Assembly: GCF_001695855.1 (NCBI RefSeq)
Contig: NZ_MBSS01000007.1
Location: 1-64,000, forward strand
Reading direction: 5' to 3'
DNA from: Ensifer sp. LC163
Lineage (GTDB): Bacteria > Pseudomonadota > Alphaproteobacteria > Rhizobiales > Rhizobiaceae
Length of the DNA stretch: 64,000 bases
Below, in pieces: positions 1 through 9,102 of the stretch. Below the pieces are notes generated by a model. That model did no database searches, was not told the origin of the DNA, and worked only from the letters and a program-made list of their open reading frames with translations. How positions within the stretch are numbered: position 1 is the stretch's first letter; the number at the start of each line of letters is the position of its first letter. A program made the translations under genes and the position numbers.

Positions 1-104
1 TCAGACCGCTGACAAACCCGTCGATTTTTCGGCGGGTTTTGTTTTGCGGATTGGGTTGTTTTTGACGGCCGTGTTTTGGCGGAGGTGAAGAAGGACGCGC
101 CGGC

Positions 105-1490
105 TCACGCCATGGCCGGTTTTGGCCCTCTGGTGAGCGCCATTGCTATCTTCTTGATATTCTGCGCGGCGGCGGCCAGTAGGCACTGGCATGCGACGCG
201 GGTGAGACTTCGGAACCTGGCATAGCGATGCCCGTGCAGTTGCTTGGCATCGGCAAACGAGCGTTCGACGGTCTCCTTTCGCCGCTTGTAGATCGCCTTG
301 CCCCAAGGCGTCTTGCGGTGGGCGTCGGTACGCTCGCGGGCGTCCTGCCAGACATGGCGGGTGATGGTGCGTTCATCCTTGGCATTGGCGGTGCAGGAGG
401 CCAGCAACGGGCAGTCGTGGCAGAGGGCCGGATCGGAGCGGTAGTGGCGATAGCCGTTGCGGTCGGTGGTGGCATAGGTCAGGAGTTGGCCTTGCGGGCA
501 GCGGTAGCCGTCAACCTCGCCGTCGTAGGCGAACGTCGACTTGCGCATCATGCCGGGTTTGGGCGGGGTGGGATTGCGATAGCCGGTGACGCCGAGGATG
601 TCGCGTTGCTCAAGTCCCTTCGCAATGCCGGATGTGGCATAGCCGGCATCGAGCCCGACCGCCTTGACGTCGAAGGAGAAGCGTTGGCGCTGGCGGTCCA
701 GCCGGTCGAGATAGACGACACTGTCATGCACGTTGGCCGGCGTCGTGAACGTATCGGTGATGATGGCGTGCCGGCCGTCGACCGTGCGGTGGTCGAGATA
801 GAAGAAGCCCTTCGGCTTGCCGTCGCGCACCATGTAGCCGCTGTCGGGATCGCTGCGCGACACCTTGGTTTCCTTCACCTCCGGCTCGCGCTCTTTTTGC
901 TTCAAGGGCTTTTGGCCATGCAGCGCCCGCTCGGCCTCGATCGCCCGGTCGAGATCGGCCCAGTAGTCGGACCGCGACTTCGCGATCATGTGCAGATCGT
1001 ATTTGCCCTTGTTGGCGTTCGCCTTCAGGTGGGTCGAGTCGGTATAAAGCACCGTACCATCGACCAGCCCGTGGCCGATTGCCTGCTCGACGATATGGTC
1101 AAAAATGTCCTGGGCGACCGAGGTGTCATTGAAACGCCGGCGGCGGTTCTGGGACAGCGTCGAGGCGTCAAACACACCATCCGTGAGCTTCATCCGCAAG
1201 AACCAGCGATAGGCGACGTTGACCTCGATCTCGCGCACCAATTGCCGCTCGGAGCGGATGCCGAACAGGTAGCCAATGAACAAAGCCTTGAACATCAAGG
1301 TCGGATCGAGCGGCGGTCGGCCGTTGTCGGCGCAATAAAGTCCGGCAACCCGGTCATGGATGAAGGAAAAGTCGATCACCGCATCGATCTTGCGAAGCAG
1401 GTGATCCTTCGGCACCAGACTGTCGAGCGTCACCATCTCGAGCGCCGTCTGTTCGGGAACGGGTTTCTTCAACATGTCCCAATGAATCAT
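105..1490 (-). CDS. IS1182-family-like DDE transposase
   Basis: This 461-residue protein catalyses transposition of the surrounding element. The N-terminal third resembles the DUF772-type transposase domain (SLVPKDHLLRKID and a PLDPTLMFKALFIGYL region). The catalytic domain shows likely DDE acidic residues in TDSTHLKANANK, GLDAGYATSG and ETVERSFADAK. The reading frame is intact, so the copy may be active. The start ATG at 1490 lies directly after the 3' arm of the hairpin at 1491-1516, which contains the only purine-rich stretch able to act as a ribosome binding site; a second in-frame ATG lies at 1475. Long antisense frames over this gene are not considered coding. Confidence 0.9.
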   Translation of the reverse strand: MIHWDMLKKPVPEQTALEMVTLDSLVPKDHLLRKIDAVIDFSFIHDRVAGLYCADNGRPPLDPTLMFKALFIGYLFGIRSERQLVREIEVNVAYRWFLRMKLTDGVFDASTLSQNRRRRFNDTSVAQDIFDHIVEQAIGHGLVDGTVLYTDSTHLKANANKGKYDLHMIAKSRSDYWADLDRAIEAERALHGQKPLKQKEREPEVKETKVSRSDPDSGYMVRDGKPKGFFYLDHRTVDGRHAIITDTFTTPANVHDSVVYLDRLDRQRQRFSFDVKAVGLDAGYATSGIAKGLEQRDILGVTGYRNPTPPKPGMMRKSTFAYDGEVDGYRCPQGQLLTYATTDRNGYRHYRSDPALCHDCPLLASCTANAKDERTITRHVWQDARERTDAHRKTPWGKAIYKRRKETVERSFADAKQLHGHRYARFRSLTRVACQCLLAAAAQNIKKIAMALTRGPKPAMA

Positions 1491-1516
1491 AAACCCCTGG
1501 ACGGTGCCAGGGGTTT
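1491..1516 (-). promoter_or_regulatory. Hairpin at the IS end overlapping the transposase ribosome binding site
   Basis: AAACCCCTGG and CCAGGGGTTT form perfect 10-bp arms around a 6-base loop. The 3' arm as transcribed (CCAGGGGTTT) is followed immediately by the transposase ATG, so the AGGGG ribosome binding site would be buried when transcription enters from outside the element. This arrangement is known in other insertion sequences as protection against read-through; its function here is inferred. Confidence 0.6.
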
Positions 1517-1530
1517 GTCAGCGGTCTGAA

Positions 1531-1556
1531 GCCGCCGAAATGATCGGCGGCTTTTT
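1531..1556 (+). terminator. Hairpin terminator between the IS and bfr
   Basis: GCCGCC (1531-1536) and GGCGGC (1546-1551) form a stem followed by five T on the plus strand, so it would stop transcription leaving the IS towards bfr. On the minus strand the same stem lies 3' of bfr, but only one T remains before the IS end begins at 1529, so the original bfr T-tract may have been displaced by the insertion. Confidence 0.6.
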
Positions 1557-1577
1557 CGTGTGAATGGAACAAGACGC

Positions 1578-2069
1578 TCAGTCGGCTTCGGCCTCGTTGG
1601 CCGGTGCTGCGTTGAGCTGGCCGTATTTGGTTTCGCCGATCTTATCGAGAAGTTCGAGCTGAGTTTCGAGGAAATCGATGTGGCCTTCCTCATCGGCGAG
1701 CAGCTCTTCGAACAGCTTCATGGAGACATAGTCTCCGGCATCGTGACAGATGTCGCGTGATTTCTTGTAGGCCGTGCGGGCGTCGTATTCGCCGGCAAGA
1801 TCTGCCGTCAGCACTTCCTTGACATTCTGGCCGATGCGCAGCGGACCGACCGTCTGCAGGTTCGGATGACCTTCGAGGAAGATGATGCGCGCGACGAGCT
1901 TGTCGGCATGGTGCATCTCTTCGATCGACTCGGCACGTTCCTTCTTGGCAAGGAGCGTGTAGCCCCAATCCTCAAGCAGGCGGAAATGCAGCCAGTACTG
2001 GTTGACGGCACCGAGTTCGAGATAGAGCGCTTCGTTAAGCTGCTCGATGACCTTTTTGTCGCCTTTCAA
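1578..2069 (-). CDS. bfr: Bacterioferritin
   Basis: Bacterioferritin is a heme-containing ferritin-like 24-mer that oxidises ferrous iron at a di-iron centre and stores it as a mineral in the cytoplasm. The protein begins [20 protein letters not shown] and keeps the family pattern of ferroxidase glutamates ([37 protein letters not shown]). I chose the TTG at 2069 because a GGAGGG lies about 7 bases upstream and the resulting 163 residues match family length. An in-frame ATG at 2093 would add eight residues that do not look like the family. The start lies inside the end of bfd (35-nt overlap), so translation is probably coupled. The C-terminus has a short Ala/Glu-rich tail. Confidence 0.93.
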   Translation of the reverse strand: MKGDKKVIEQLNEALYLELGAVNQYWLHFRLLEDWGYTLLAKKERAESIEEMHHADKLVARIIFLEGHPNLQTVGPLRIGQNVKEVLTADLAGEYDARTAYKKSRDICHDAGDYVSMKLFEELLADEEGHIDFLETQLELLDKIGETKYGQLNAAPANEAEAD

Positions 2070-2346
2070 GATCCGCCCTCCGGTTGTCTTCATGGAATTG
2101 TTTGAGGCGGGCCATGAAATCAAATATCTCGACATCCGTCGAGTCGCGACGGCCGTGATATTGCTCGGTGGTACGGATGATGATGTCGACGACGTTGGGG
2201 AAGCAACCGCAGCAGCGACCGCGTTTTTCCATCGCGTGATAGACTTTCGCCGGCACGATCAGCTGCCAACAGTCCTCATCGAGGAGGCTTACGATCGTAT
2301 CCTCGATCTCTTTTTCCGTGATGAAATTGCAGCTGCAAACCAGCAT
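2035..2346 (-). CDS. bfd: Bacterioferritin-associated ferredoxin (2Fe-2S)
   Basis: Bfd is a small [2Fe-2S] protein that reduces the iron core of bacterioferritin so that iron can be released. The 103-residue product has the cysteine ligands in the expected arrangement: CSC near residues 4-6 and CCGC in [10 protein letters not shown] near residues 43-47. The C-terminal third is charged and extends beyond the usual ~65-residue domain. I start at the ATG at 2346, immediately before LVCSCNF. An upstream in-frame extension to 2478 runs through the AT-rich promoter region and is unlikely to be coding. bfr follows with overlap, forming a bfd-bfr operon. Confidence 0.92.
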   Translation of the reverse strand: MLVCSCNFITEKEIEDTIVSLLDEDCWQLIVPAKVYHAMEKRGRCCGCFPNVVDIIIRTTEQYHGRRDSTDVEIFDFMARLKQFHEDNRRADLERRQKGHRAA

Positions 2347-2385
2347 GTCGTCTTGCCTGTGAAACGCAACGCCCTGAATTCGCTC

Positions 2386-2414
2386 ATAAAGCAAAAGAGG
2401 ATATTTATTGTCAA
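2386..2414 (-). promoter_or_regulatory. Possible sigma-70-type promoter for bfd-bfr
   Basis: On the minus strand a TTGACA (2414-2409) is followed after 17 bases by CTTTAT (2391-2386), about 40 bases before the bfd start codon. The -35 box is consensus and the -10 box is weak. The region is clearly more AT-rich than its surroundings. Confidence 0.45.
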
Positions 2415-2447
2415 CAAAAAACTCCGCGAGCGGAAGTTGCACGCTGA

Positions 2448-2462
2448 TTAGAACGAATCTAA
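2448..2462. promoter_or_regulatory. Putative Irr box (iron control element) upstream of bfd-bfr
   Basis: TTAGAACGAATCTAA is an interrupted palindrome close to the rhizobial ICE/Irr motif (TTTAGAA-n-TTCTAAA type). It lies about 100 bases upstream of the bfd start and about 35 bases upstream of the putative -35 box. Irr is known in rhizobia to control iron storage and heme genes according to heme or iron status. Assignment is by motif and context only. Confidence 0.55.
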
Positions 2463-2478
2463 ACATGACAAAAAACAT

Positions 2479-2717
2479 CGCATTTTCATAATATTAGCTC
2501 AGCATTGATGACCTTTCCTCCTGTGGATTTCGCCGCAACTGCCGCAGGGTACTGCGACATTTTTACACAGGTTCACGGCCAGGTTCAGCCTATCGAAGGA
2601 AGCTGAAAGCGAGCGGCCGAAATCCGACCCGGCAATGCGGGTCTCGAAAGCGCGATCTATGAAATGGGCATGGGGGGCCGGTCTTCGAAGCCATGCCGAC
2701 CCCACCGTGCCTGCCCG
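2479..2717. other. Intergenic region between the bfd promoter and the dnaE2 stop
   Basis: Together with 2347-2478 this makes about 370 bases without a supported gene. The first part is AT-rich (ATAATATTAGC near 2491-2500). I see no convincing coding frame, RNA gene or clear terminator for dnaE2. Confidence 0.5.
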
Positions 2718-5700
2718 TCAATGAAAGTTGCGGCCTTTCGGCATCACGTCGGCAACTTCGGTCGCAACAGTCTGGTGATCGGCACCGGCGGCACGGCGGG
2801 CGGCCGCCAGGCGCAGCTCCTTCAGCACCTTCTTCTCGCGTGCGTCGGCCGTTGGTCGCAACACCTCGTCGGCACGATCGTTGGCGCCGAAGTGGCGCAC
2901 CTCCTTGCGCAACAGCCCGAGCATCGGGGTCATGTCCTCGATATACTCCGCCACCACATGGATGACATCGCTTTCGCGCTGGAGCCGGCCGCGGATCTTG
3001 ACGAGACGCGCACCCATGATCACCGGCCGGTATTTTTCGAAGACTTTTGGCCAGACGATGGCGTTGGCGACCCCGGTCTCGTCCTCGATCGTCATGAAGA
3101 TCACGCCCTTGGCCGAGCCTGGACGCTGGCGAACGAGCACCAGGCCGGCGACCGTCACTCTGCGGCCGACGGGTGCCGTGGCGAGAGCGCGACTTTCGAC
3201 CAGCCCCTGCCCGCTAAGCTCGGCCCGCAGGAAGGAGACCGGGTGGGCCTTCAGCGAGAAGGTGAGATAGCGGTAATCGTTGATGACCTGCTCGCCCTCC
3301 AGCATCACCGGCAGCGAAACTGCCGGTTCCAGCTGGAATTCGTCCTGCGTCGCCCGGTCGAAGAGCGGCAGCCGCTCGGCAGCGCTTTTCTCGTCCAGCG
3401 CCTTTACCGCCCAAAGCGCGTTGCGGCGATCGAGCCCGATCGAGCGGAACGCATCCGCATCGGCGAGTTTCTCCAGCACCGACCGCGGCAGTCCCGAGCG
3501 CAGCCAGAGATCGCGAACCGAGGTGTAGCCGGGACCGCGATTGGTGACGAGCTTGTCGGTGATCTCCTTCTCCTTGAGACCCTTGACCAGGTTGAAGCCG
3601 AGCCGAATGGCCTTTTTCGTCAGGATCACATTCGACATGTCCCGATGCCGCGGCTCGATTGCCTTGCGGTCGAGAAGGCCCTGCTCAAGGTCCGAATCCC
3701 AGTCAGAATGGTTGATATCGACCGGCAGCACCCGCACGCCATGTTCGCGCGCATCCCGCACCAGTTGCGCGGGAGCGTAGAAACCCATCGGCTGCGAGTT
3801 CAAAAGTGCCGCGCAGAAGACGTCGGGATAATAGGTCTTCAGCCAGGAGGAGACATAGACGAGCAGCGCGAAGGAGGCCGCATGGCTTTCCGGAAAGCCG
3901 TATTCGCCGAACCCTTCGATCTGCCTGAAGCAGCGCTCCGCAAACTCGAGCGGATACTTATTCCGAACCATCCCGTCGATCATTTTCTGCTTGAACGTAT
4001 GGATGGTTCCGGTTCGCTTGAAGGTCGCCATCGCCCGCCTGAGCTGATCGGCCTCGCCGGGCGTAAAATTTGCCGCGGTGATGGCGATCTGCATCGCCTG
4101 TTCCTGGAACAGCGGCACGCCCAGGGTTCGCTCCAGAACCACTTCCAGCTCCTTGCTCGGATACTCGATGGGTATGTTGAGATCGCGCTGCTCCCGTCGC
4201 TTCAGATAGGGATGAACCATATTGCCCTGGATCGGCCCCGGACGCACGATCGCCACCTCGATGACGAGGTCGTAGAAGATGCGCGGCCTGAGCCGCGGCA
4301 GCATACTCATCTGCGCCCGGCTTTCGATCTGGAAGACGCCGATCGTATCGGCCCGGCAGATCATGTCGTAGACGGCTTTCTGGTCATCCTTGAAGAGGCG
4401 GGCGAGGGTTTCTCTTCGACCGTAGTGCAGGTCCAGGAGTGCGAAAGCCCTGGCGATGCAGGTCAGCATGCCGAGTGCCAGAACGTCGATCTTCAGGATC
4501 TTCAGCGTATCGAGATCGTCCTTGTCCCATTCGATCATGTAGCGGTCGGGCATCGCCGTGTTCATGATCGGCACCACCTCGTCGAGCCGATCGCGGGTGA
4601 TGACGAAGCCGCCGACATGCTGGGAGAGATGACGGGGAAAGCTCATCAGCTCGGTGGCGTAGTCCAGCACCCGCACTGTCGTCGGATCCTTGACGTCGAG
4701 GCCGGCGGCTTTGGCCTCCCGCTCTGACAGATCGGCCGCCGACCAGCCCCAGACCGAACCGGCAAGCGCCGACTGTACGTCCTCCGAAAAACCGAAGGCT
4801 TTCGCCGTTTCGCGGCCGGCCGAACGCGCCCGGTAGCTGATGACGGCGGCCGTAAGCCCCGCATGCTCCTTGCCGTAAGTCCTATAGATATGCTGGATGA
4901 CCTCTTCCCGCTTCTCGTGTTCGAAGTCGACGTCGATATCCGGCGGCTCGTCACGCTCGGTCGAGATGAAGCGGTCGAAAAGCAGGGTCGTCGAAAGCGG
5001 ATCGACCTCGGTGATGGCAAGGCAGTAACAGACGGTCGAATTCGCCGCCGACCCGCGGCCCTGACAAAGAATGTCGACGCTTCGCGCATATTCCATGATG
5101 TTGCGCACGGTGAGGAAATAGGGCTCGTAGCGCTTGCTGGCGATCAGATCGAGCTCGTATTCGATCTGGGTCGAGACCTTCTCGGGAATGCCGCCGGGAT
5201 AGCGCCGATGGGCGCCTTCCATCGTCAGCCGCCGCAGGGTCTGCGTCGTCGTCTCGCCTGCAAAACTCTCATCGGGATACTGATATTCGAGTTCCGCCAA
5301 AGTGAAATTCAGCCGGCGGAAAAAATGCCCGGTGCTGGCGATCGCCTCGGGGTAGTCGCGAAAGATGCGTGCCATTTCCCCCGGTGGTTTCAGATGCCGT
5401 TCGGCATTGACCTGAAGCCGGAACCCCGCCTGTGCGACCGTCACATGCTCGCGTATGGCGGTGACGATATCGGCCAGCGGCCGGCGCGCCGGCTCGTGAA
5501 ACAATGGGCTGTTGGTGGCGATCAGCCTCGTTCCCGTGTTGCGGGCGATGGCTGCCAGCCCGGCAAAGACAAGCTGGTCGAAACCGTCATACCGCGGCAC
5601 GAGTGCGAGATAGAGCCGGTCGGCAAAATGCGGCTTCAGCCGCTTGAGAAACGCCGCAAGGTTGTTGGCCTCCGGCGCACCGATCACCGGATCGGGCAGA

Positions 5701-6074
5701 ACGGCAATCAGGATATCCTCGCCCCATTCGACAAGATCCGTCTCGTAGAGCGTGCAGGTGCCTTTTTTCGCCCGCAGGTTTCCGGCACTCAGCATGCGGC
5801 AAAGATTGCCCCAGCCCCGGCGGCTGCGCGGATAGGCCAGCACATCCGGGATGCCTTCGGCAAAGGAAAGCCGGGCGCCGGGCTGAAAGGAAAACCCCTC
5901 CACCTTCGCCTGCGCATGGGCGCGAACCACGCCGGCCACCGTATTGCGATCGGCAACCCCGAGACCGGAAATGCCAAGGCGGCTGGCGGCAACGATCATT
6001 TCGCCTGGATGCGACGCTCCTTCGAGGAAGGAGAAATTCGACCAGGCGCCGATCTCGAAATAGGGCGTGCTCAT
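2718..6074 (-). CDS. dnaE2: Error-prone DNA polymerase DnaE2 (ImuC)
   Basis: DnaE2 is the catalytic C-family polymerase of the damage-inducible mutasome and performs translesion synthesis together with ImuA and ImuB. The 1118-residue protein starts with a PHP-like domain ([22 protein letters not shown]). It carries the polymerase catalytic acidic motif in [10 protein letters not shown] near residues 376-385, helix-hairpin-helix sequence, and a C-terminal OB-fold ([20 protein letters not shown]). Its length fits DnaE2 rather than the replicative DnaE1. The start ATG overlaps the imuB stop as ATGA (6071-6074), so it is the last gene of imuA-imuB-dnaE2. Regulation is by the LexA box in front of imuA. 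Long antisense open frames across the gene are composition artefacts. Confidence 0.95.
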   Translation of the reverse strand: MSTPYFEIGAWSNFSFLEGASHPGEMIVAASRLGISGLGVADRNTVAGVVRAHAQAKVEGFSFQPGARLSFAEGIPDVLAYPRSRRGWGNLCRMLSAGNLRAKKGTCTLYETDLVEWGEDILIAVLPDPVIGAPEANNLAAFLKRLKPHFADRLYLALVPRYDGFDQLVFAGLAAIARNTGTRLIATNSPLFHEPARRPLADIVTAIREHVTVAQAGFRLQVNAERHLKPPGEMARIFRDYPEAIASTGHFFRRLNFTLAELEYQYPDESFAGETTTQTLRRLTMEGAHRRYPGGIPEKVSTQIEYELDLIASKRYEPYFLTVRNIMEYARSVDILCQGRGSAANSTVCYCLAITEVDPLSTTLLFDRFISTERDEPPDIDVDFEHEKREEVIQHIYRTYGKEHAGLTAAVISYRARSAGRETAKAFGFSEDVQSALAGSVWGWSAADLSEREAKAAGLDVKDPTTVRVLDYATELMSFPRHLSQHVGGFVITRDRLDEVVPIMNTAMPDRYMIEWDKDDLDTLKILKIDVLALGMLTCIARAFALLDLHYGRRETLARLFKDDQKAVYDMICRADTIGVFQIESRAQMSMLPRLRPRIFYDLVIEVAIVRPGPIQGNMVHPYLKRREQRDLNIPIEYPSKELEVVLERTLGVPLFQEQAMQIAITAANFTPGEADQLRRAMATFKRTGTIHTFKQKMIDGMVRNKYPLEFAERCFRQIEGFGEYGFPESHAASFALLVYVSSWLKTYYPDVFCAALLNSQPMGFYAPAQLVRDAREHGVRVLPVDINHSDWDSDLEQGLLDRKAIEPRHRDMSNVILTKKAIRLGFNLVKGLKEKEITDKLVTNRGPGYTSVRDLWLRSGLPRSVLEKLADADAFRSIGLDRRNALWAVKALDEKSAAERLPLFDRATQDEFQLEPAVSLPVMLEGEQVINDYRYLTFSLKAHPVSFLRAELSGQGLVESRALATAPVGRRVTVAGLVLVRQRPGSAKGVIFMTIEDETGVANAIVWPKVFEKYRPVIMGARLVKIRGRLQRESDVIHVVAEYIEDMTPMLGLLRKEVRHFGANDRADEVLRPTADAREKKVLKELRLAAARRAAGADHQTVATEVADVMPKGRNFH

Positions 6075-7693
6075 GCGAAGACCCCATGCATGAACCAGCG
6101 TGGCTGCGTCGGCCCGCCATAATGCCCTTCTCGAAACAGCCAGAACCGCCGGCCTCTTTCATCCTCCACCCGGAAATAATCCCGCTCGGCCGCCGTCTCG
6201 CCATCGACCCACCATTCGGCCGCGATCCGTTCCGGACCTTCGGCGCGCGCGATGCGATGAAGACTCCGGCGCCAGCGAAAGCTTCTCGGCGGCCCTTCCG
6301 GCACCTCGGCTACCGCCTCCACCGGCTCCGGGCTTTGAAACAGCCGCTGCGGCCGAACGGAGGCCACCAGAAGACTGGCCGGAACATTGGGGGCGGCTTC
6401 CTCGACCGTCTTCAGCATCTCCACATCCGCAAGCGGCTGAAAGACGGCGGCACGCTCCGGCACGTGGCTCTCCGACAGGACGGGCAGAAACAGGCTTTCC
6501 GCGCCCAGCCGCGCCATGACCCTGTCGGCAAAGGCCGCAAGCGGTCGCTGCCGATCCGGTGTGCCGGAAAAATCCTCCTGCATCACCTCGTATTTTTCGC
6601 TTTTGGGAACCGAGAGCCGCAGGATCTCGAAGCCGAAACCGGCATCAAGATCGTCATGAACAGCCTGCAGCCGCTCGCGGAAAAGGCCGGCAACGCGGCC
6701 CGGTTCAATCAACGGCGAGGACGTTCCGGCAGCGATGCGAAAGACCCTGCCGTCGACACGAAACAGCAAGAGTTCGAACAGCCGTCCCCCCTCGCCGCGC
6801 TTTTCCAGCTCCGGCTTCAGCCTTGCTGCGAGCTCCTGCGTCAGGCCGAGAATATCGTCCTCGCCCTGGACCGGCTCGGAAAGCCGCCGCTCGGCCGAGA
6901 GGCTGGCAACGGCAAGCCGCGGCGAAAGCGGCTCGTCCTCCAGTCCCATCGCCTGATCGAGACGCAAGAGCAGGGTGGATCCGAAGCGGCGGGCAAGCGG
7001 CGCGCGCGGCGCCTCGATGATGTCGCCGACCTGCTTGAGGCCGACCCGGCCAAGCGTCTCGATCGTCTCGGTCGCAAGCCTGAGGGCCGCCATCGGTAGC
7101 GGCGCAAGCACGCGCGCGGCCTCCTCAGGAGCGATCACGCTTTGCGAGCCGAAGCGCGCCACCGCCCAGGAGAGCCCGGCCGAAGACGAGATCGCCGCAC
7201 GCGCCTCGATGCCGAGATGAAAGAGCCGAGCCAAGAGGTCGTCGAGAAGCGATTTCTCTCCGCCGAGAAGATGGGCACAGCCGGTAATGTCGAGATAAAG
7301 ACCACTTTCGCCGTCGAGCGCCACCATCGGCGTATAGCGGCTGCACCAGTCCGCAAGCCCTTCCAGAAGGGCGCGATCCGCCGCCCGGTCGGCGGGCAGC
7401 ACATCGACCTCGGGACACATGGCCCGCGCTTCGGCAACGCCCTGGCCCAACTGGAATCCGGACTTTTCGGCAAGGCCATCGAGCGCAACGAGGCGCATCG
7501 CATTTCTGACCCGGTCGGCAAAGACGACAGGCGGATGATCAGGACGCCCGCGGGAAAGCCACGAGGTGCCCCAGCGTATCCGCGCCACCCGGTCGGCCGG
7601 AAGATGCGGAAAGTCGAGCGATAGAATGCGCTGGCTCTGGGTCTGCCGCAGCAGCGGCTGGTAGGGGCTCGACGGGGTAAAAGCGGCGGTCAT
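6071..7693 (-). CDS. imuB: ImuB, Y-family polymerase-like mutasome subunit
   Basis: ImuB is a Y-family polymerase-like protein, generally regarded as non-catalytic, that links DnaE2 to the beta clamp. The 540-residue product begins [16 protein letters not shown] and has the characteristic [14 protein letters not shown] near residue 22. A Y-family core follows ([15 protein letters not shown], then a little-finger-like region), with a C-terminal segment [11 protein letters not shown] typical of ImuB. The start at 7693 is the only start codon before the conserved RILSL block. It places the first 155 nt of imuB inside the end of imuA in another frame. The stop overlaps the dnaE2 start. Confidence 0.92.
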   Translation of the reverse strand: MTAAFTPSSPYQPLLRQTQSQRILSLDFPHLPADRVARIRWGTSWLSRGRPDHPPVVFADRVRNAMRLVALDGLAEKSGFQLGQGVAEARAMCPEVDVLPADRAADRALLEGLADWCSRYTPMVALDGESGLYLDITGCAHLLGGEKSLLDDLLARLFHLGIEARAAISSSAGLSWAVARFGSQSVIAPEEAARVLAPLPMAALRLATETIETLGRVGLKQVGDIIEAPRAPLARRFGSTLLLRLDQAMGLEDEPLSPRLAVASLSAERRLSEPVQGEDDILGLTQELAARLKPELEKRGEGGRLFELLLFRVDGRVFRIAAGTSSPLIEPGRVAGLFRERLQAVHDDLDAGFGFEILRLSVPKSEKYEVMQEDFSGTPDRQRPLAAFADRVMARLGAESLFLPVLSESHVPERAAVFQPLADVEMLKTVEEAAPNVPASLLVASVRPQRLFQSPEPVEAVAEVPEGPPRSFRWRRSLHRIARAEGPERIAAEWWVDGETAAERDYFRVEDERGRRFWLFREGHYGGPTQPRWFMHGVFA

Positions 7694-8498
7694 GGGGGTT
7701 CCACTCCAGGAAGAGGCCGACAGGAGCAGGAGACCTGCTTTTTTCGGCAATGACGTGAAAGACGGGATGACCGATGCTGCCGCAAAGCATCGAACCGTCA
7801 GGGAGGGGGCGCTCGCGGGCGGGCGCCGGTTCGATATGAAGCCGGAAGAAGGCGCTGCTCGCCTCCTCGTGGCCGGACTGGCGCAGAAGCAGAAGAGGGA
7901 TGCGCCCGGCGCGCGCGCGAACATGCAGGCGCCGGCTTTCACTCAAGGCCAGCGATGCCGGATTGCCGCGAATTTCGAGAATGACGGCACAGAAGGCCGG
8001 GACGGAAAGCGCCGTCTCGGCGATCCAGAGCGCATCTTTCACCGTGCGCGGCAGGCTGAGGATCAGGCTTCGAATGTCGAGCCCGTAGGCCTTGAGACCA
8101 AGGCCATAGGGCAGGCCGGCCTCGGTCGAGGCGAGCGACTGGCTGATCCACAGAACCGGGGCCCCGACATCGCCCTTTTGCCGGCGCGCCTGCTGACAGA
8201 GGGCACTGAGCGCGGTTGCAAAACCGGCGGCAGCGCCGGCATCGCGCGTCTCGGAATTGCGGATCTCCGTCATGCCCTCGAGCGGCAGCCCGCCCTCGAG
8301 GATATCGTCGAGTTCGGGAATACCGAGCGGCAGAACCTTGCGGCCGGATGCCTGGCTGCCCTCTTCCTTGCGCCGGAAGCCCGCGGGATCGGCCGCCTTG
8401 ACTGCCTTCACGACCCCCGGAAGCCTGCGGTTCTCGATCCTGGCTATGGTTTCGCGAAGCGAAAGAACGGCCTCCCGCTGCACGGCGTTCTCGGCCAT
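7539..8498 (-). CDS. imuA: ImuA, SOS mutasome accessory protein
   Basis: ImuA is a RecA/SulA-like accessory protein of the ImuABC translesion system. The 319-residue product contains LPLGIPELDDILEGGLPLEGMTEI, the usual N-terminal RecA-like segment, and VLWISQS/AVILEIRG strands. I prefer the ATG at 8498 (MAENAVQ) because a GGAG lies 9 bases upstream; the ATG at 8513 would sit only 7 bases from the LexA box without its own binding site. The family-like sequence ends near [17 protein letters not shown]. About 50 further Ala/Pro-rich residues overlap the start of imuB, an unusual extension. Confidence 0.88.
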   Translation of the reverse strand: MAENAVQREAVLSLRETIARIENRRLPGVVKAVKAADPAGFRRKEEGSQASGRKVLPLGIPELDDILEGGLPLEGMTEIRNSETRDAGAAAGFATALSALCQQARRQKGDVGAPVLWISQSLASTEAGLPYGLGLKAYGLDIRSLILSLPRTVKDALWIAETALSVPAFCAVILEIRGNPASLALSESRRLHVRARAGRIPLLLLRQSGHEEASSAFFRLHIEPAPARERPLPDGSMLCGSIGHPVFHVIAEKSRSPAPVGLFLEWNPHDRRFYPVEPLPAAAAADPEPAHSIARLSASSGRPGGADTLGHLVAFPRAS

Positions 8499-8520
8499 GA
8501 CGGTCAACTCCATTTAAGAT

Positions 8521-8535
8521 GTTCCCGTTATGTTC
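8521..8535. promoter_or_regulatory. LexA (SOS) box in front of imuA-imuB-dnaE2
   Basis: GTTCCCGTTATGTTC is an exact GTTC-N7-GTTC direct repeat (GAAC-N7-GAAC on the minus strand), the motif bound by alphaproteobacterial LexA. It lies 22-36 bases upstream of the preferred imuA start and would repress the whole cassette until DNA damage. Confidence 0.88.
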
Positions 8536-8667
8536 TTATAGATTCCAGAGCTGCCCTGAGGAGTCAACAACCAAATTTGAGAATTTATTCCTCACCCGTT
8601 GCGTCAGGAATTCAACACTCGAAAAACAAAGGCAAAATCGCTATATGGAGGGCAACAAGGAGTGCCT

Positions 8668-9102
8668 ATGGCCCGCATTGACCAGACCGATGATTGGCGG
8701 GAACGCCACGCACCGACACTCACGACATTCGAACAACTCGCAGTGGAAGCCTACGGCCACCTGCCGCAGGAGTTCCGCCGGCTGACGACCGACCTCATCA
8801 TCGAGGTTGCCGATTTTCCAAGCGACGATGTCTTCGAGGATATGGCGCTGGAGACGCCGTTCGACCTGCTCGGCCTGTTCGAAGGCCGCGGCATCAGCGA
8901 ACGTTTCACCATGGAGACGGGTGAGTTTCCGAACCGGATCACCCTTTATCGCCGCCCGATCATCGACTATTGGGCGGAAAACGAGGAAACGCTGGGCGAC
9001 ATCATCACCCATGTGCTGATCCACGAGATCGGCCACCATTTCGGCCTCTCCGACGACGACATGGAACGGATCGAGGCGAGCGTGGAACACGTGGGCAACT
9101 AG
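8668..9102 (+). CDS. Metallopeptidase family protein (zincin-like)
   Basis: This 144-residue protein has a zinc-binding HExxH motif in LIHEIGHHFGLSDDDMERIE near residues 119-123, typical of the small DUF1025 / type II zinicin-like family. The substrate is not known for this group. An AAGGAG at 8657-8662 supports the ATG at 8668. The gene stands alone: divergent imuA lies upstream, with a repeat immediately after the stop codon. No signal peptide is visible, so it is probably cytoplasmic. Confidence 0.88.
   Translation: MARIDQTDDWRERHAPTLTTFEQLAVEAYGHLPQEFRRLTTDLIIEVADFPSDDVFEDMALETPFDLLGLFEGRGISERFTMETGEFPNRITLYRRPIIDYWAENEETLGDIITHVLIHEIGHHFGLSDDDMERIEASVEHVGN

Larger units (their letters stand above)
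1..1529 (-). mobile_element. IS1182-like insertion sequence, apparently complete
   Basis: Positions 1-19 and 1511-1529 are perfect 19-bp inverted repeats (TCAGACCGCTGACAAACCC and its complement), and they enclose a single intact transposase gene read on the minus strand. The left end coincides with the first base of the window, so any target duplication and the left flank cannot be seen. Both ends carry subterminal hairpins: a loose one around 16-40 and a perfect one (10-bp arms) at 1491-1516. The element abuts the region just downstream of bfr. The family call rests on the transposase type, not on a database match. Confidence 0.85.

Noticed and set aside
228-1529. Long plus-strand open frame antisense to the transposase
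   Set aside because: It mirrors the transposase codons, ends at the IS terminus and has no family character.
2070-2093. ATG at 2093 as the bfr start
   Set aside because: The GGAGGG between it and the TTG, and family length, favour the TTG at 2069.
2664-4727. 687-codon plus-strand open frame opposite dnaE2
   Set aside because: Shadow of dnaE2; no family-like blocks or ribosome binding site.
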